Part shown: positions 1 through 8,110 of the stretch, one piece after another
How positions within the stretch are numbered: position 1 is the stretch's first letter
How the letters are laid out: each line of letters begins with the position of its first letter
Position numbers and translations under genes: made by a program
Notes under the pieces: model-generated
What the model saw: only the letters and a program-made list of their open reading frames with translations
Database searches by the model: none
Told to the model about the DNA's origin: nothing
DNA from: Collinsella aerofaciens
GTDB lineage: Bacteria; Actinomycetota; Coriobacteriia; Coriobacteriales; Coriobacteriaceae
Length of the DNA stretch: 64,000 nt
NCBI RefSeq assembly: GCF_015554145.1
Contig: NZ_JADNHZ010000014.1
Span: 1-64,000, forward strand
Direction of reading: 5' to 3'

Positions 1-247
1 ATTTCGGCCTCCCTCCATCGCGGGCCGGGGGATTCCGGCCCCTCTGGGGTTGCCTACCCGGATTCGCGCCTCAGGACCAAGCGCAACGCGTTGCGCTGAG
101 TCCTGAGCCTGTTGCAATGAAGATGAGAATCAAGGTCCCGGAGGGACCGATAAATTTTTTCAAAAAAGTTGTTGCGTGCCGGACAGACTTCTGTGTATAC
201 TAATTCCCGCAGCGCACGCGAGCGGAAACAAACGCGAACGCCTGCCT
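1..247. other. Leader region before tRNA-Asp with a long hairpin
   Basis: No coding region is supported here. The notable structure is a two-part hairpin at 70-107: CTCAGGAC (70-77) pairs with GTCCTGAG (100-107), and inside it AGCGCAAC (80-87) pairs with GTTGCGCT (90-97). It has no T-tract, so a terminator role is not supported. The rest is the tRNA promoter region. Confidence 0.6.
172..201 (+). promoter_or_regulatory. Promoter of tRNA-Asp
   Basis: TTGCGT (172-177), an 18-base spacer and TATACT (196-201) form a plausible housekeeping promoter about 45 bases before the mature tRNA. Confidence 0.55.
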
Positions 248-325
<78 letters not shown>

Positions 326-333
326 ACGCAATT

Positions 334-361
334 AAAGCCACGTCTTCGGACGTGGCTTTTT
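334..361 (+). terminator. Rho-independent terminator of tRNA-Asp
   Basis: The perfect 11-bp stem AAAGCCACGTC / GACGTGGCTTT closes on a TTCG tetraloop and runs into a T-tract, nine bases after the encoded CCA. Confidence 0.93.
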
Positions 362-477
362 GCGTTTGATACACTTTGTTTCGATAGAACGATCGCCCTG
401 AGGCATCTTTGCCCAGAATCTCCGCGCCTTCGGGAACGCAAGTAAAATCTAATAAGTATATTTGTCTGAACAACAGC

Positions 478-509
478 TTTGTTGCGCAACACCTTTGTTG
501 CGCAACACC
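478..509. repeat. Two tandem 16-bp repeats carrying palindrome GTTGCGCAAC (candidate operator)
   Basis: TTTGTTGCGCAACACC occurs exactly twice head to tail (478-493 and 494-509). Each unit contains the perfect 10-bp palindrome GTTGCGCAAC (481-490, 497-506). The pair lies immediately before the candidate promoter of the Rrf2 gene. Rrf2 repressors commonly bind palindromes at their own promoter, so autoregulation is a reasonable inference. A weaker relative, GTTGCGCAGCAC, is at 7825-7836. Confidence 0.6.
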
Positions 510-511
510 TG

Positions 512-540
512 TTCAACGAGACAGGGGGTTAGGTTATACT
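512..540 (+). promoter_or_regulatory. Candidate promoter of the Rrf2-mutY-like operon
   Basis: TTCAAC (512-517), 17 bases, then TATACT (535-540). The -10 is good and the -35 weak, which suits a regulated promoter. It directly follows the tandem palindromes. Confidence 0.45.
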
Positions 541-699
541 AAATTGCACTGTAGGCCGCATCTGATGCATTTCGCTCCAAGCGCGGCACTCAGTGGATAT
601 CCGATTTACCATTTGGATGTCCTGCGGTCATTTAGCGTCTCGACACAAGCTCGGCCCCGGAGCTCGTTCGAGCTGTTCGTATTCCTTGAAAGGGGAAAA

Positions 700-1185
700 A
701 TGGACATATCGAGGAAGACTGATTACGCCCTTCGTATGTTGGCGATGCTTGCCGAGGATCCGGAGCGTTTGCTTTCTGTTCGCACCGCTGCCGAAGAGGT
801 CAATGTTCCGTATTCGTTTGCCCGCTCGATTCAGCACGGTTTGGTCCAGGCCGGTATTGTGGAGAGCCTGCGTGGCGTCCACGGTGGCATGCGTCTCAAG
901 GTCAGTCCGGACGACGTCACCATTCGTCAGGTCGTCGAGGCCGTTCAGGGCCCCATGGTTATGAACGACTGCACCGCCCCCGATGGCGACTGTGCGCGTA
1001 TGGGCACGTGCTGCTATCATCCCCTGTGGGCCGGAGCCCAGGCACTGATGCGCGACTATCTCGATTCCGTTTCGCTCGGCGATATCGTCGCCCATCGCCG
1101 GTTCCCGGCCGTCGATTCCAAGTTCGCCGATCGCGATGCGTTTCCCGAGTACGCCGCCTGCGCGTATGCTTGCCGGGAGGAATAG
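700..1185 (+). CDS. Rrf2 family transcriptional regulator
   Basis: A 161-residue protein of normal Rrf2 length. The N-terminal winged helix-turn-helix starts MDISRKTDYALRML, and the middle has the family stretch LRGVHGGMRLKVSPDDV. A cysteine cluster follows at about residues 90-107 (NDC, GDC, GTCC). In IscR/NsrR-type members this region binds an Fe-S cluster, so a redox- or iron-sensing role is likely. The reading frame is open further upstream, but the start at 700 is chosen because AGGGGA precedes it and the family N-terminus begins exactly there. The gene is followed 21 bases later by a base-excision glycosylase and then by rubrerythrin, which fits an oxidative-stress context. It is likely autoregulated through the palindromes at 478-509. 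Confidence 0.88.
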   Translation: MDISRKTDYALRMLAMLAEDPERLLSVRTAAEEVNVPYSFARSIQHGLVQAGIVESLRGVHGGMRLKVSPDDVTIRQVVEAVQGPMVMNDCTAPDGDCARMGTCCYHPLWAGAQALMRDYLDSVSLGDIVAHRRFPAVDSKFADRDAFPEYAACAYACREE

Positions 1186-1206
1186 CGCCGCATAAGGAGC
1201 ATTGTC

Positions 1207-2112
1207 ATGATTCAGGACCCCTTTCGTTCGATGATTCGTTCGGAAGGGGTCCTGCGCTATCGCGACCTTCCGTGGCGCCGCACGCGCGACCCGTACATTA
1301 TTTGGCTTTCCGAGGTTATGCTGCAGCAAACGCAGGTGCCGCGTGTGGAGACGCGTATGCCCGCGTGGCTCGACCGCTTTCCGACTGTGCAGGCACTTGC
1401 GCAGGCGGCGCCCTCGGACGTTTTGGACGCTTGGCAGGGCATGGGCTACAACCGTCGTGCTCTAGCACTTCATAGGGCTGCACAGCAGCTAGTAGAGGAC
1501 TGGGGCGGGAAGTTCCCGCGCGAGACGCGCGATCTGGTCGCCCTGCCCGGTATTGGGCCAGCGACGGCGCAGGGCATTCGGTCGTTCGCGTTCGATCTTC
1601 CAGGCGTGTATCTGGAGACCAACGTGCGCACGGTCTTTCTGCATCATTTCTTTCCCGATGTGCCGGCTGTTCCCGATCGCGAACTGGTGCCGCTGATTCA
1701 GGCGGCCTGCCCGGCGGCTCCCGGTGCGACGGCGGACGAGATTGTCCCCTTTGCCGTGCCTCAAGACGACGCCGACACGCCGCGCGCGTGGTATTACGCG
1801 CTGCTGGATTATGGTGCGTATCTTAAGAAGACGTTGCCCAATCCGTCTAGGCGATCGGCGGGCTATAGTCGCCAGTCCAAGTTTGAGGGTTCGCGTCGTC
1901 AAAAGCGTGCCCACATCGTGCGCATGCTGCTGGCAGCGCGCGATGGGCAGCCGGCGGGTATTACGCTCGATGAAGCCGTTGCAGGCGTTAACGAGATGGA
2001 GGTGGCAGCCGGCCGAGAGCCGGCCGAGCGCGAGCTGGTCGCGAGCATTTTGGCCGACTTGGAGCGTGAGGGCTTTTGCCGCGTGGAGAGTGACCGCTGG
2101 CTAAGCGTGTAG
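1207..2112 (+). CDS. MutY-like HhH-GPD DNA glycosylase lacking the Fe-S cluster motif
   Basis: A 301-residue member of the HhH-GPD base-excision superfamily, closest to MutY. The N-terminus has LPWR and SEVMLQQTQV with the MutY catalytic Glu, and the helix-hairpin-helix LPGIGPATAQGI is near residue 112. Three things differ from textbook MutY. The catalytic Asp position reads LETNVR (Glu, near residue 136). The four-Cys Fe-S motif after the HhH domain is absent. The C-terminal NUDIX-like domain that recognises 8-oxoguanine is replaced by about 85 residues that look like a winged helix. Substrate specificity is therefore uncertain. AAGGAG precedes the ATG at 1207. It is in an operon with the Rrf2 regulator, and a standard Fe-S endonuclease III lies at 7117. 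Confidence 0.8.
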   Translation: MIQDPFRSMIRSEGVLRYRDLPWRRTRDPYIIWLSEVMLQQTQVPRVETRMPAWLDRFPTVQALAQAAPSDVLDAWQGMGYNRRALALHRAAQQLVEDWGGKFPRETRDLVALPGIGPATAQGIRSFAFDLPGVYLETNVRTVFLHHFFPDVPAVPDRELVPLIQAACPAAPGATADEIVPFAVPQDDADTPRAWYYALLDYGAYLKKTLPNPSRRSAGYSRQSKFEGSRRQKRAHIVRMLLAARDGQPAGITLDEAVAGVNEMEVAAGREPAERELVASILADLEREGFCRVESDRWLSV

Positions 2113-2226
2113 CCAGCCCGAATCTGAAGAACAGGATTGTAAGGTTTAAATTCTCGGCTTGAGGGCATCCTAAAGACAAGGCCGTCCGAAGCCTACGGGC
2201 GGCATGTGTTGAAGGGAAGTACACCT

Positions 2227-2766
2227 ATGGATTTTGAGAACTCTCAGACCAAGAAGAACCTCGAGACCGCTTTTGCCGGTGAGTCCCAGGCGCACACCAA
2301 GTATCGCTACTACGCATCTAAGGCCAAGAAGGATGGCTACGTGCAGATCTCGAATATCTTTGCCGAGACCGCGGGCAACGAGTCCGAGCACGCCAAGCTG
2401 TGGTTTAAGTATCTGCACGACGGCGCCGTTCCCGACACCCTGGACAACTTGCGTGATGCCGCTGCGGGCGAGAACTACGAGTGGACCACGATGTACGACG
2501 AGTTTGCCAAGACCGCCGAGGAAGAGGGCTTTGCCGAGATTGCCGCAAAGTTCCGTGGTGTCGCCGCCGTCGAGAAGGCCCACGAGGAGCGCTACAACAA
2601 GCTCGTCGAGCGCATCGAGTCGGGCGAGGTGTTTGAGCGCGAGGGCGTAAAGGTGTGGAAGTGCCTGAACTGCGGACATCTGCACGTTGGTGCCGAGGCA
2701 CCTGAGGTGTGCCCGGTGTGTAACCACCCCAAGGCGTACTTTGAGGAGCAGGTGGTGAACTACTAG
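2227..2766 (+). CDS. rbr: Rubrerythrin
   Basis: A 179-residue non-heme iron peroxidase that reduces hydrogen peroxide in the cytoplasm of anaerobes. The N-terminal ferritin-like four-helix domain carries the diiron Glu/His set ([29 protein letters not shown]). The C-terminus is a rubredoxin-like domain with two CxxC knuckles (CLNCG and CPVC), the normal order for classical rubrerythrin. An upstream in-frame ATG at 2206 is passed over because GAAGGGAAG sits just before 2227. Together with the Rrf2 regulator and the glycosylase upstream it forms an oxidative-stress neighbourhood, although it probably has its own promoter. Confidence 0.95.
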   Translation: MDFENSQTKKNLETAFAGESQAHTKYRYYASKAKKDGYVQISNIFAETAGNESEHAKLWFKYLHDGAVPDTLDNLRDAAAGENYEWTTMYDEFAKTAEEEGFAEIAAKFRGVAAVEKAHEERYNKLVERIESGEVFEREGVKVWKCLNCGHLHVGAEAPEVCPVCNHPKAYFEEQVVNY

Positions 2767-2791
2767 CGCCGATACGAACGTGGACTGCGGA

Positions 2792-2873
2792 GCGCAGGGC
2801 GGGGAAATACCTTTCCCTCCCGCTCACGGCTCCGCAGGGTCGCGCGAGGCAAAGGTATTTCCCCGCCCTGTGC
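2792..2873. repeat. Long intergenic inverted repeat
   Basis: The 23-base arm at 2792-2814 (core GGGCGGGGAAATACCTTT) is complementary to 2851-2873 with one G-T pair, around a 36-base loop. There is no T-tract after it, so it is not a simple terminator. It is one of many such intergenic structures in the window. Confidence 0.7.
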
Positions 2874-2927
2874 TCCGGCTTCGGGTCGTTGCGTGCTCGC
2901 TACAGAAAAGCTGATAAAAAAGTTTGT

Positions 2928-2958
2928 GTGCCGCCCCTTTTTGGGGCGGCACGTTTTT
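2928..2958 (+). terminator. Rho-independent terminator downstream of rubrerythrin
   Basis: GTGCCGCCCC (2928-2937), a TTTTT loop, GGGGCGGCAC (2943-2952) and GTTTTTG. An A-tract precedes it, so it could also work on the other strand. Confidence 0.88.
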
Positions 2959-3209
2959 GTGGGGTCCCGGTCTCCACAATTTTCGTCAAGCTATTGGTTA
3001 GATTTTGGTCAGTTGGCGTAAGGGTGGAAGGCCAAAAGATTGTTGGCGAAAAAAGCTCAGAGAAAGTGCTGGTAGGGGAGTTGTTGAGCTTTTCGACAGC
3101 TTTTGAGCAAAAGAAACTTTGTGGCTATTGCCGGCGATTGCGTTGTCGCGGTCATGGCGGTGCGGGATGCTGGTCGTAAGCGTCGAATGCTCCGATTTTG
3201 GAGGCCAGC

Positions 3210-3644
3210 ATGGATCTGTTTCTTGAGACTCCGCAGCAACAAGCTGAGCGCATGCTGCGTCAGCAGCAACGACTCATGGAGATGCAAATGCAAGGGGTTG
3301 CCAACCAGGCGCCCGTGCAAAACGTCGTGCCCGCTGCTGTACCTGCAGCTGTGCCCGGGTGTGAATCGGCGCCAGAGGCCTATTCCGTACAGCAAGATTC
3401 ATATGCGCAGGAGCTCGCGTTCGACAAGCATCGTGCGCGTCGCCGTCGCTGGGCCCAGCGCCTGCGTACGTTGGCGATGATCGTGCTCATCCCGTTGGGG
3501 CTTGCGGCCATCTTTCTGGCGTCGTATGCCCTCACGTGCATCCTCAACGGTGCATCGCCCAACGAGGTGCTCCAACATCTAGCGGCCCTGGGCCAGCGCC
3601 TAGATGACGTCATAACAACCATCCGCGCCGGCTGGGAGAGCTAG
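3210..3644 (+). CDS. Hypothetical single-pass membrane protein
   Basis: A 144-residue protein not recognised as a known family. The N-terminal 50 residues are rich in Gln and Met (QQQAERMLRQQQRLMEMQMQ), followed by a short Val-Pro-Ala repeat. A basic stretch (HRARRRRWAQRL) then precedes one hydrophobic segment at about residues 93-115, and a short C-terminal tail follows. The basic-then-hydrophobic order suggests an N-in membrane anchor. GGAGG lies five bases before the ATG at 3210. The gene stands alone between a terminator and rmuC. Confidence 0.75.
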   Translation: MDLFLETPQQQAERMLRQQQRLMEMQMQGVANQAPVQNVVPAAVPAAVPGCESAPEAYSVQQDSYAQELAFDKHRARRRRWAQRLRTLAMIVLIPLGLAAIFLASYALTCILNGASPNEVLQHLAALGQRLDDVITTIRAGWES

Positions 3645-3768
3645 CGTTTTAACGCCCGCGGCTATAAGAGAAATTTGTCTGCAAGGCAGTGAGTGATCCG
3701 TGTGTATGGCGGGGTAAGATTGATCGCGGTTTTGATTGGTGCTCGATTGGGTTTGTTGGGCGGAGTTT

Positions 3769-5124
3769 ATGTCTGCTATTGATATTGTGCTTGTTGTGAT
3801 CGCCTTGGTGGCGGTGGGGGTTGCTGTGGCTTGCGCCCTCCAGCTCAAGAGCCTGCGTGCCGAGTTGCGGGAGCGTGGCGACAGTAGCGCGGAAACGCTG
3901 GCAGCGCTCGAGCAGGCCAACAGCACGCTCGACACCCTGAACGTCGCGTTGGCCGAAACCCGCCGCACGGCCAATGCCATCGCGCAGCAGCAGACCACCG
4001 ACGCCGCCGTAGAGCAGCAGCGCTACCTGACCATTGCGCGCGAGTTCTCGCAGGCGGGTGACCGTATGGATGACCTGCGCCGCGAGACGGCCCAACAGCT
4101 TGGCGCCAACCGCGAAGGCATCGAGCACCGCTTGGACAAGGTGCGCGAGACGGTCGATGCCCAGCTGGGCGCCATCCGCAAGGACAACAACGCGCAGCTC
4201 GATCAGATGCGCGCGACGGTGGACGAGAAGCTCTCCCGCACGCTCAACGACCGACTGTCGGCATCGTTTAAGCAGGTGAGCGACCAGCTCGAGGCCGTGT
4301 ACAAGGGCCTGGGCGACATGCAGTCTATCGCCACCGGCGTGGGCGACCTTAAACGCGTGCTGGGCAACGTGAAGGCGCGTGGCATTTTGGGCGAGGTGCA
4401 GCTGGGCGCGATCCTGGCGGACATCCTTACGCCCGACCAGTATCTGGAAAACGTTGCCACCAAGCCCGGCGCCTCGGAGCGTGTTGAGTTTGCCGTCAAG
4501 CTGCCGGTAGACGAGGGCGACCCCGTGCTGCTGCCGATTGACTCCAAATTCCCGGGTGATGCGTACGAGCATCTGCTCGACGCGCAGGAGTCGGGCGATG
4601 CGGAGACCGTCGCCGCCGCGCGCAAGACGCTCGACACCATGGTCAAGCGCGAGGCCAAGGACATCTGCGAAAAGTACCTGAGTGTGCCGGCAACGACCAA
4701 CTTTGGCATCATGTTCGTGCCGTTTGAGGGGCTGTACGCCGAGATCGTCAGCCGCCCCGGGCTTATCGAGACCCTGGGCCGCGACTATCACGTCAACGTA
4801 GCCGGTCCCAGCACCATGGCCGCCATTCTCAACAGCCTGCAGATGAGCTACCAGACGTTTAGGCTGCAAAAACGTACCGACGACGTGCTGCGCGTGCTCT
4901 CCGCCGTCAAGGCCGAGCTGCCGCGCTATCAGGCGGCGCTGCGCCGCGCCCAGCAGCAGATCGAGACCGCGGGCAAAACGGTCGAGGGCATCATTACCAC
5001 GCGCACCAACGTCATGGAGCGCAAGCTCAAGGACATCGACGCGCTGGAGGATGCCGACCAAGCCGATGAGATTTTGGGGCTCACATCCGCGGAGCTGCTC
5101 GCAGGCCAAAAAGACGAGGACTAG
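3769..5124 (+). CDS. rmuC: DNA recombination protein RmuC
   Basis: A 451-residue RmuC family protein, thought to act as a nuclease that limits DNA rearrangement. It starts with one membrane helix (about residues 3-23), followed by a long coiled coil rich in Glu, Arg and Gln to about residue 190. The RmuC nuclease core comes next, with GILGEVQLG, the PD-(D/E)xK element LPIDSKFP near residue 257, and FVPFEGLYAEI. The start at 3769 is chosen over an upstream in-frame codon because GGCGGAG precedes it and the membrane helix begins there. It is monocistronic and followed by a terminator. The opposite strand is open over the whole gene, which is only a composition effect. Confidence 0.93.
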   Translation: MSAIDIVLVVIALVAVGVAVACALQLKSLRAELRERGDSSAETLAALEQANSTLDTLNVALAETRRTANAIAQQQTTDAAVEQQRYLTIAREFSQAGDRMDDLRRETAQQLGANREGIEHRLDKVRETVDAQLGAIRKDNNAQLDQMRATVDEKLSRTLNDRLSASFKQVSDQLEAVYKGLGDMQSIATGVGDLKRVLGNVKARGILGEVQLGAILADILTPDQYLENVATKPGASERVEFAVKLPVDEGDPVLLPIDSKFPGDAYEHLLDAQESGDAETVAAARKTLDTMVKREAKDICEKYLSVPATTNFGIMFVPFEGLYAEIVSRPGLIETLGRDYHVNVAGPSTMAAILNSLQMSYQTFRLQKRTDDVLRVLSAVKAELPRYQAALRRAQQQIETAGKTVEGIITTRTNVMERKLKDIDALEDADQADEILGLTSAELLAGQKDED

Positions 5125-5136
5125 CTGCATCTGACG

Positions 5137-5175
5137 GCGGGGCGCCGGTGTAAACGCGGGTGCCCCGCTGCTTTT
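5137..5175 (+). terminator. Terminator of rmuC
   Basis: GCGGGGCGCC (5137-5146) pairs with GGTGCCCCGC (5159-5168) and is followed by TGCTTTT, 12 bases after the rmuC stop. Confidence 0.75.
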
Positions 5176-5250
5176 CGCATCGTGCTTGCCTAAAGCGCAC
5201 TTTAATGTGCAACAATGGCCTTTCGCCCTATCAGACGCGAAAGGAAGCCC

Positions 5251-7053
5251 ATGTCTCAGAGAAGCACCAGCCCGCTCAAACGCTCAACCGTGCGCCGCAC
5301 GCTGCAGCGTTTTTGGGATGTCACGCGCACGCAGCCGCTAATCGTCTTTCTCTCGGTGTTCTCGTCGGCGGGCTACATCTTTTTGCTCACGTTTGCCAAC
5401 ACCTACGTTATGGCCCTCATCGTCGATCGTGTCCAGGCCGGCCCCGTAGCGGACGACCAGGTGTTTGAGGTCTTCGGTCCCTACATTTTGGCGCTCGTGC
5501 TCGTCAACCTGGTGGGCCAGATCCTCTCCAAGCTGCAGGACTACACCGTCTACAAGCTCGAGATCGCGGGCAACTATCACCTGGCGCGCCTGTGCTTCGA
5601 CACGCTCTCCAATCAATCCATGACATTCCACACCAGCCGCTTTGGCGGATCGCTTGTGAGCCAGACGAGCCGTTTTATGAGCGGCTACACGGGTCTGGTC
5701 GACGTGACGGTGTATTCGCTCATTCCCACCATCACCTCGGTTGTCTGCACGGTGGCGGCGCTCGCTCCGGTGGTGCCCGCATTTACCGTGATCCTGGTGG
5801 GCATCATGGTCGTCTACATCGCGTTTGTCTGGCTTATGTACAGGCGCATCATGCCGCTTTCGGCCGCGACGTCCGCCGCGCAGAACAAGCTGTCGGGTGT
5901 GCTGTCCGACGCGGTCACGAACATCCTGGCCGTCAAGACCTGCGGGCGCGAGGACTTTGAGCGCGACCTATTCGATACCGCCGACCGTGCCGCGCGCGAT
6001 GCCGAAACGGTATCGATGCACGCCATGATGCAACGCAACTTTACGACCTCGGGCCTTATCGTCATTACCATGGCCGTGGTGAGTGTGTTCGCCGCGGGTG
6101 GCAACGCGTGGTTTGGCATTTCGGCCGGCGCGCTCGTCATGATCTTTACCTACACGTACAACCTCACTATGCGTCTGAACTACGTGAGCTCCATGATGCA
6201 GCGCATCAACCGCGCGCTGGGCGACGCCGCCGAGATGACGCGCGTGCTGGACGAGCCGCGTCTGGTGGCAGACGACGCGAATGCCCCTGAGCTCAAGGTG
6301 CGCGAGGGCGCGATTGATTTTGAGCACTTGAACTTTGCATACCGTGACGCCGCGGCGGGCGAGAACGTGTTCGACGACCTGACGCTCCATGTGGCGGCGG
6401 GCCAGCGCGTGGGCCTGGTGGGCAAATCGGGCTCGGGCAAGACGACGCTCACCAAGTTGCTGCTTCGCCTGGACGACGTGCAGGGCGGCCGCGTGCTCGT
6501 GGACGGCCAGGATGTCTCGCGCTGCACGCAGCAGAGCCTGCGCCGCCAGGTTGCCTACGTGCCGCAGGAGGCGCTGCTGTTCCACCGCTCCATTCGCGAG
6601 AATATCGCCTACGGACGCCCCGACGCCACCGACGAGCAGATTCGCGAGGCGGCTCGCTTGGCTAATGCGACTGAGTTTATCGACCGCCTGCCCCGTGGCT
6701 TTGACACCATGGTGGGCGAGCGCGGTGTTAAGCTTTCGGGCGGCCAACGCCAGCGCGTGGCCATCGCCCGCGCCATCCTCACCGACGCGCCGATTCTGGT
6801 GCTCGACGAGGCAACGTCTGCCTTGGACAGTGAGTCCGAGGCGCTGGTGCAGGAAGCGCTCGAGAACCTGATGCGCGGCCGCACCTCCATTGTGGTGGCG
6901 CATCGCCTGTCCACCGTGGCGGCGCTCGACCGCATCGTGGTACTGGCGGACGGCGAGATTGTCGAGGACGGTACGCATGCGCAGCTCGTCGAGGCGGGCG
7001 GTGAGTACTCAAGCCTGTGGAGCCGCCAGACCGGCGCATTTTTGGAGGCTTAA
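5251..7053 (+). CDS. ABC transporter, fused permease and ATPase
   Basis: A 600-residue half-transporter of the exporter type. The N-terminal half has about six membrane segments (residues 30-320). The ATPase half has Walker A GKSGSGKTT (about residue 391), Q-loop VPQEALLF, signature LSGGQRQRVAIARA (about 493), Walker B ILVLDEATSALD and the switch His in VAHRLST. It should work as a dimer; no partner half-transporter is adjacent, so a homodimer is likely. The cargo cannot be told from sequence; lipid, drug or peptide export are all possible. The start at 5251 is chosen because AAGGAAG precedes it; an ATG at 5215 lacks one. The gene is monocistronic and ends 63 bases before nth. Confidence 0.9.
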   Translation: MSQRSTSPLKRSTVRRTLQRFWDVTRTQPLIVFLSVFSSAGYIFLLTFANTYVMALIVDRVQAGPVADDQVFEVFGPYILALVLVNLVGQILSKLQDYTVYKLEIAGNYHLARLCFDTLSNQSMTFHTSRFGGSLVSQTSRFMSGYTGLVDVTVYSLIPTITSVVCTVAALAPVVPAFTVILVGIMVVYIAFVWLMYRRIMPLSAATSAAQNKLSGVLSDAVTNILAVKTCGREDFERDLFDTADRAARDAETVSMHAMMQRNFTTSGLIVITMAVVSVFAAGGNAWFGISAGALVMIFTYTYNLTMRLNYVSSMMQRINRALGDAAEMTRVLDEPRLVADDANAPELKVREGAIDFEHLNFAYRDAAAGENVFDDLTLHVAAGQRVGLVGKSGSGKTTLTKLLLRLDDVQGGRVLVDGQDVSRCTQQSLRRQVAYVPQEALLFHRSIRENIAYGRPDATDEQIREAARLANATEFIDRLPRGFDTMVGERGVKLSGGQRQRVAIARAILTDAPILVLDEATSALDSESEALVQEALENLMRGRTSIVVAHRLSTVAALDRIVVLADGEIVEDGTHAQLVEAGGEYSSLWSRQTGAFLEA

Positions 7054-7116
7054 GGTCCCCGTACGTGGGACAATCGTTTTTGTGAAGTTATGTTTCTGCC
7101 GATCCGAGGAGTCGTT

Positions 7117-7782
7117 ATGCCACGCGAGACCAATGCCGCCAAACGCGAGCGTGCCGTTGAGGTGTGTGAGCGCCTTAACCGTCGCTATGGCCCGGTCGAG
7201 TGCTTTTTGGACCACGAGAATCCCTTTAGGCTACTTATCTCGGTACTGCTCTCGGCTCAGACGACCGACGCGCAGGTCAATAAGGTGACGCCCCAACTAT
7301 TTGCCCAGTGGCCCACGTCCGAGGCCATGGCCGGGGCAAGTGTGACCGACGTGGCCGAGACCATCAAGTCACTCGGCTTTTATAAGAGCAAGGCCAAGCA
7401 TGCCGTGGAGGCCGCGCAGATGATCGTTTCCGATTACGGCGGCGAGGTACCGGCCGACATGAAGGAGCTCGTCAAGCTGCCGGGTGTGGGACGTAAAACG
7501 GCGAACATCGTGCTCAATGTGGGGTTTGGCATTGTCGAGGGCATCGCGGTCGATACGCACGTCAACCGCATCGCGCACCGCCTGATGCTGAGCCCCAAGA
7601 CGCATGCCAAAGAGCCGCTCAAGACCGAGCAAGATCTGCTCAAGATTCTGCCGCACGAGTATTGGGGATCGGTCAACCACCAGTGGATCACCTTTGGCCG
7701 CGAGATCTGCGACGCCCGCAAACCCAAGTGCGATGAGTGCCCGCTGGCAGACCTTTGCCCCAGCGTGCGTGTGATGGGGTAG
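7117..7782 (+). CDS. nth: Endonuclease III
   Basis: A 221-residue bifunctional base-excision enzyme that removes oxidised pyrimidines and nicks the abasic site. It shows LLSAQTTDAQVNK, the helix-hairpin-helix LPGVGRKTA with the catalytic Lys (about residue 124), the catalytic Asp in VDTHVNR (about 145) and the C-terminal Fe-S ligands CDARKPKCDECPLADLC. All key residues are present, in contrast to the MutY-like gene at 1207. GAGGAG precedes the ATG at 7117. Length is normal for the family. Confidence 0.96.
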   Translation: MPRETNAAKRERAVEVCERLNRRYGPVECFLDHENPFRLLISVLLSAQTTDAQVNKVTPQLFAQWPTSEAMAGASVTDVAETIKSLGFYKSKAKHAVEAAQMIVSDYGGEVPADMKELVKLPGVGRKTANIVLNVGFGIVEGIAVDTHVNRIAHRLMLSPKTHAKEPLKTEQDLLKILPHEYWGSVNHQWITFGREICDARKPKCDECPLADLCPSVRVMG

Positions 7783-7901
7783 GGGCCCGCCGCATTTTGT
7801 CGGCACCCGAGGACGGCGACCAATGTTGCGCAGCACATGTGGGTCGCGAGGGCTCAATATGATGGCGACAGATGCCGTTTGTTGTGAGGGGATGCCCGAA
7901 T

Positions 7902-8036
7902 ATGTCTTGCACCAAGTGTGGCTCCGAGATGCCCGACGGAACCGATTTTTACACGAACTGCGGGGCTGGGCATGCGCTTGAGCAGGAGTATATGTTGCTT
8001 CCTGCCGCCTCATGCAAAAATGTGTTGCTAATTTAG
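7902..8036 (+). pseudogene. Remnant of a zinc-ribbon protein gene
   Basis: A 44-codon frame begins MSCTKCGSEMPDGTDF, the usual start of small bacterial zinc-ribbon membrane proteins. The second metal knuckle should be CTNCG but reads YTNCG, so one zinc ligand is lost, and the frame stops soon after without the usual membrane region. This looks like a decayed 5' end of a longer gene. No good ribosome binding site is visible before the ATG. Confidence 0.55.
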
Positions 8037-8110
8037 AAGCCTATTCAAGCGCGCCGAAGTCGTGGCGTGCTGGCGTAGCATGAACAAAAAATCAAGCAAT
8101 GGAGGGCAAC

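Larger units (their letters stand above)
362..699. other. Intergenic regulatory region before the Rrf2 gene
   Basis: No gene is supported in this 338-base stretch. It holds the tandem palindromes at 478-509, a candidate promoter at 512-540 and then about 160 bases of untranslated leader before the GGGG-type ribosome binding site of the Rrf2 gene at 700. No riboswitch fold was recognised in that leader. Confidence 0.6.
2767..3209. other. Gene-free stretch with long inverted repeat and terminator
   Basis: No coding region is supported in these 443 bases. They contain a long inverted repeat (2792-2873), a strong terminator (2928-2958) and then about 250 bases in which no RNA gene or motif was recognised. 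The ribosome binding site GGAGG (3200-3204) of the next gene closes the stretch. Confidence 0.6.

Noticed and set aside
1-60. End of an rRNA or other structured RNA
   Set aside because: The GC-rich start has short complementary runs but nothing that matches a known RNA that I can recognise.
2889-3179. 96-codon frame in the gap after rubrerythrin
   Set aside because: It crosses a strong terminator, lacks a ribosome binding site and has no recognisable protein features.
3649-5130. 493-codon open frame antisense to rmuC
   Set aside because: rmuC is intact and recognisable; the antisense frame has no motif or start signal.
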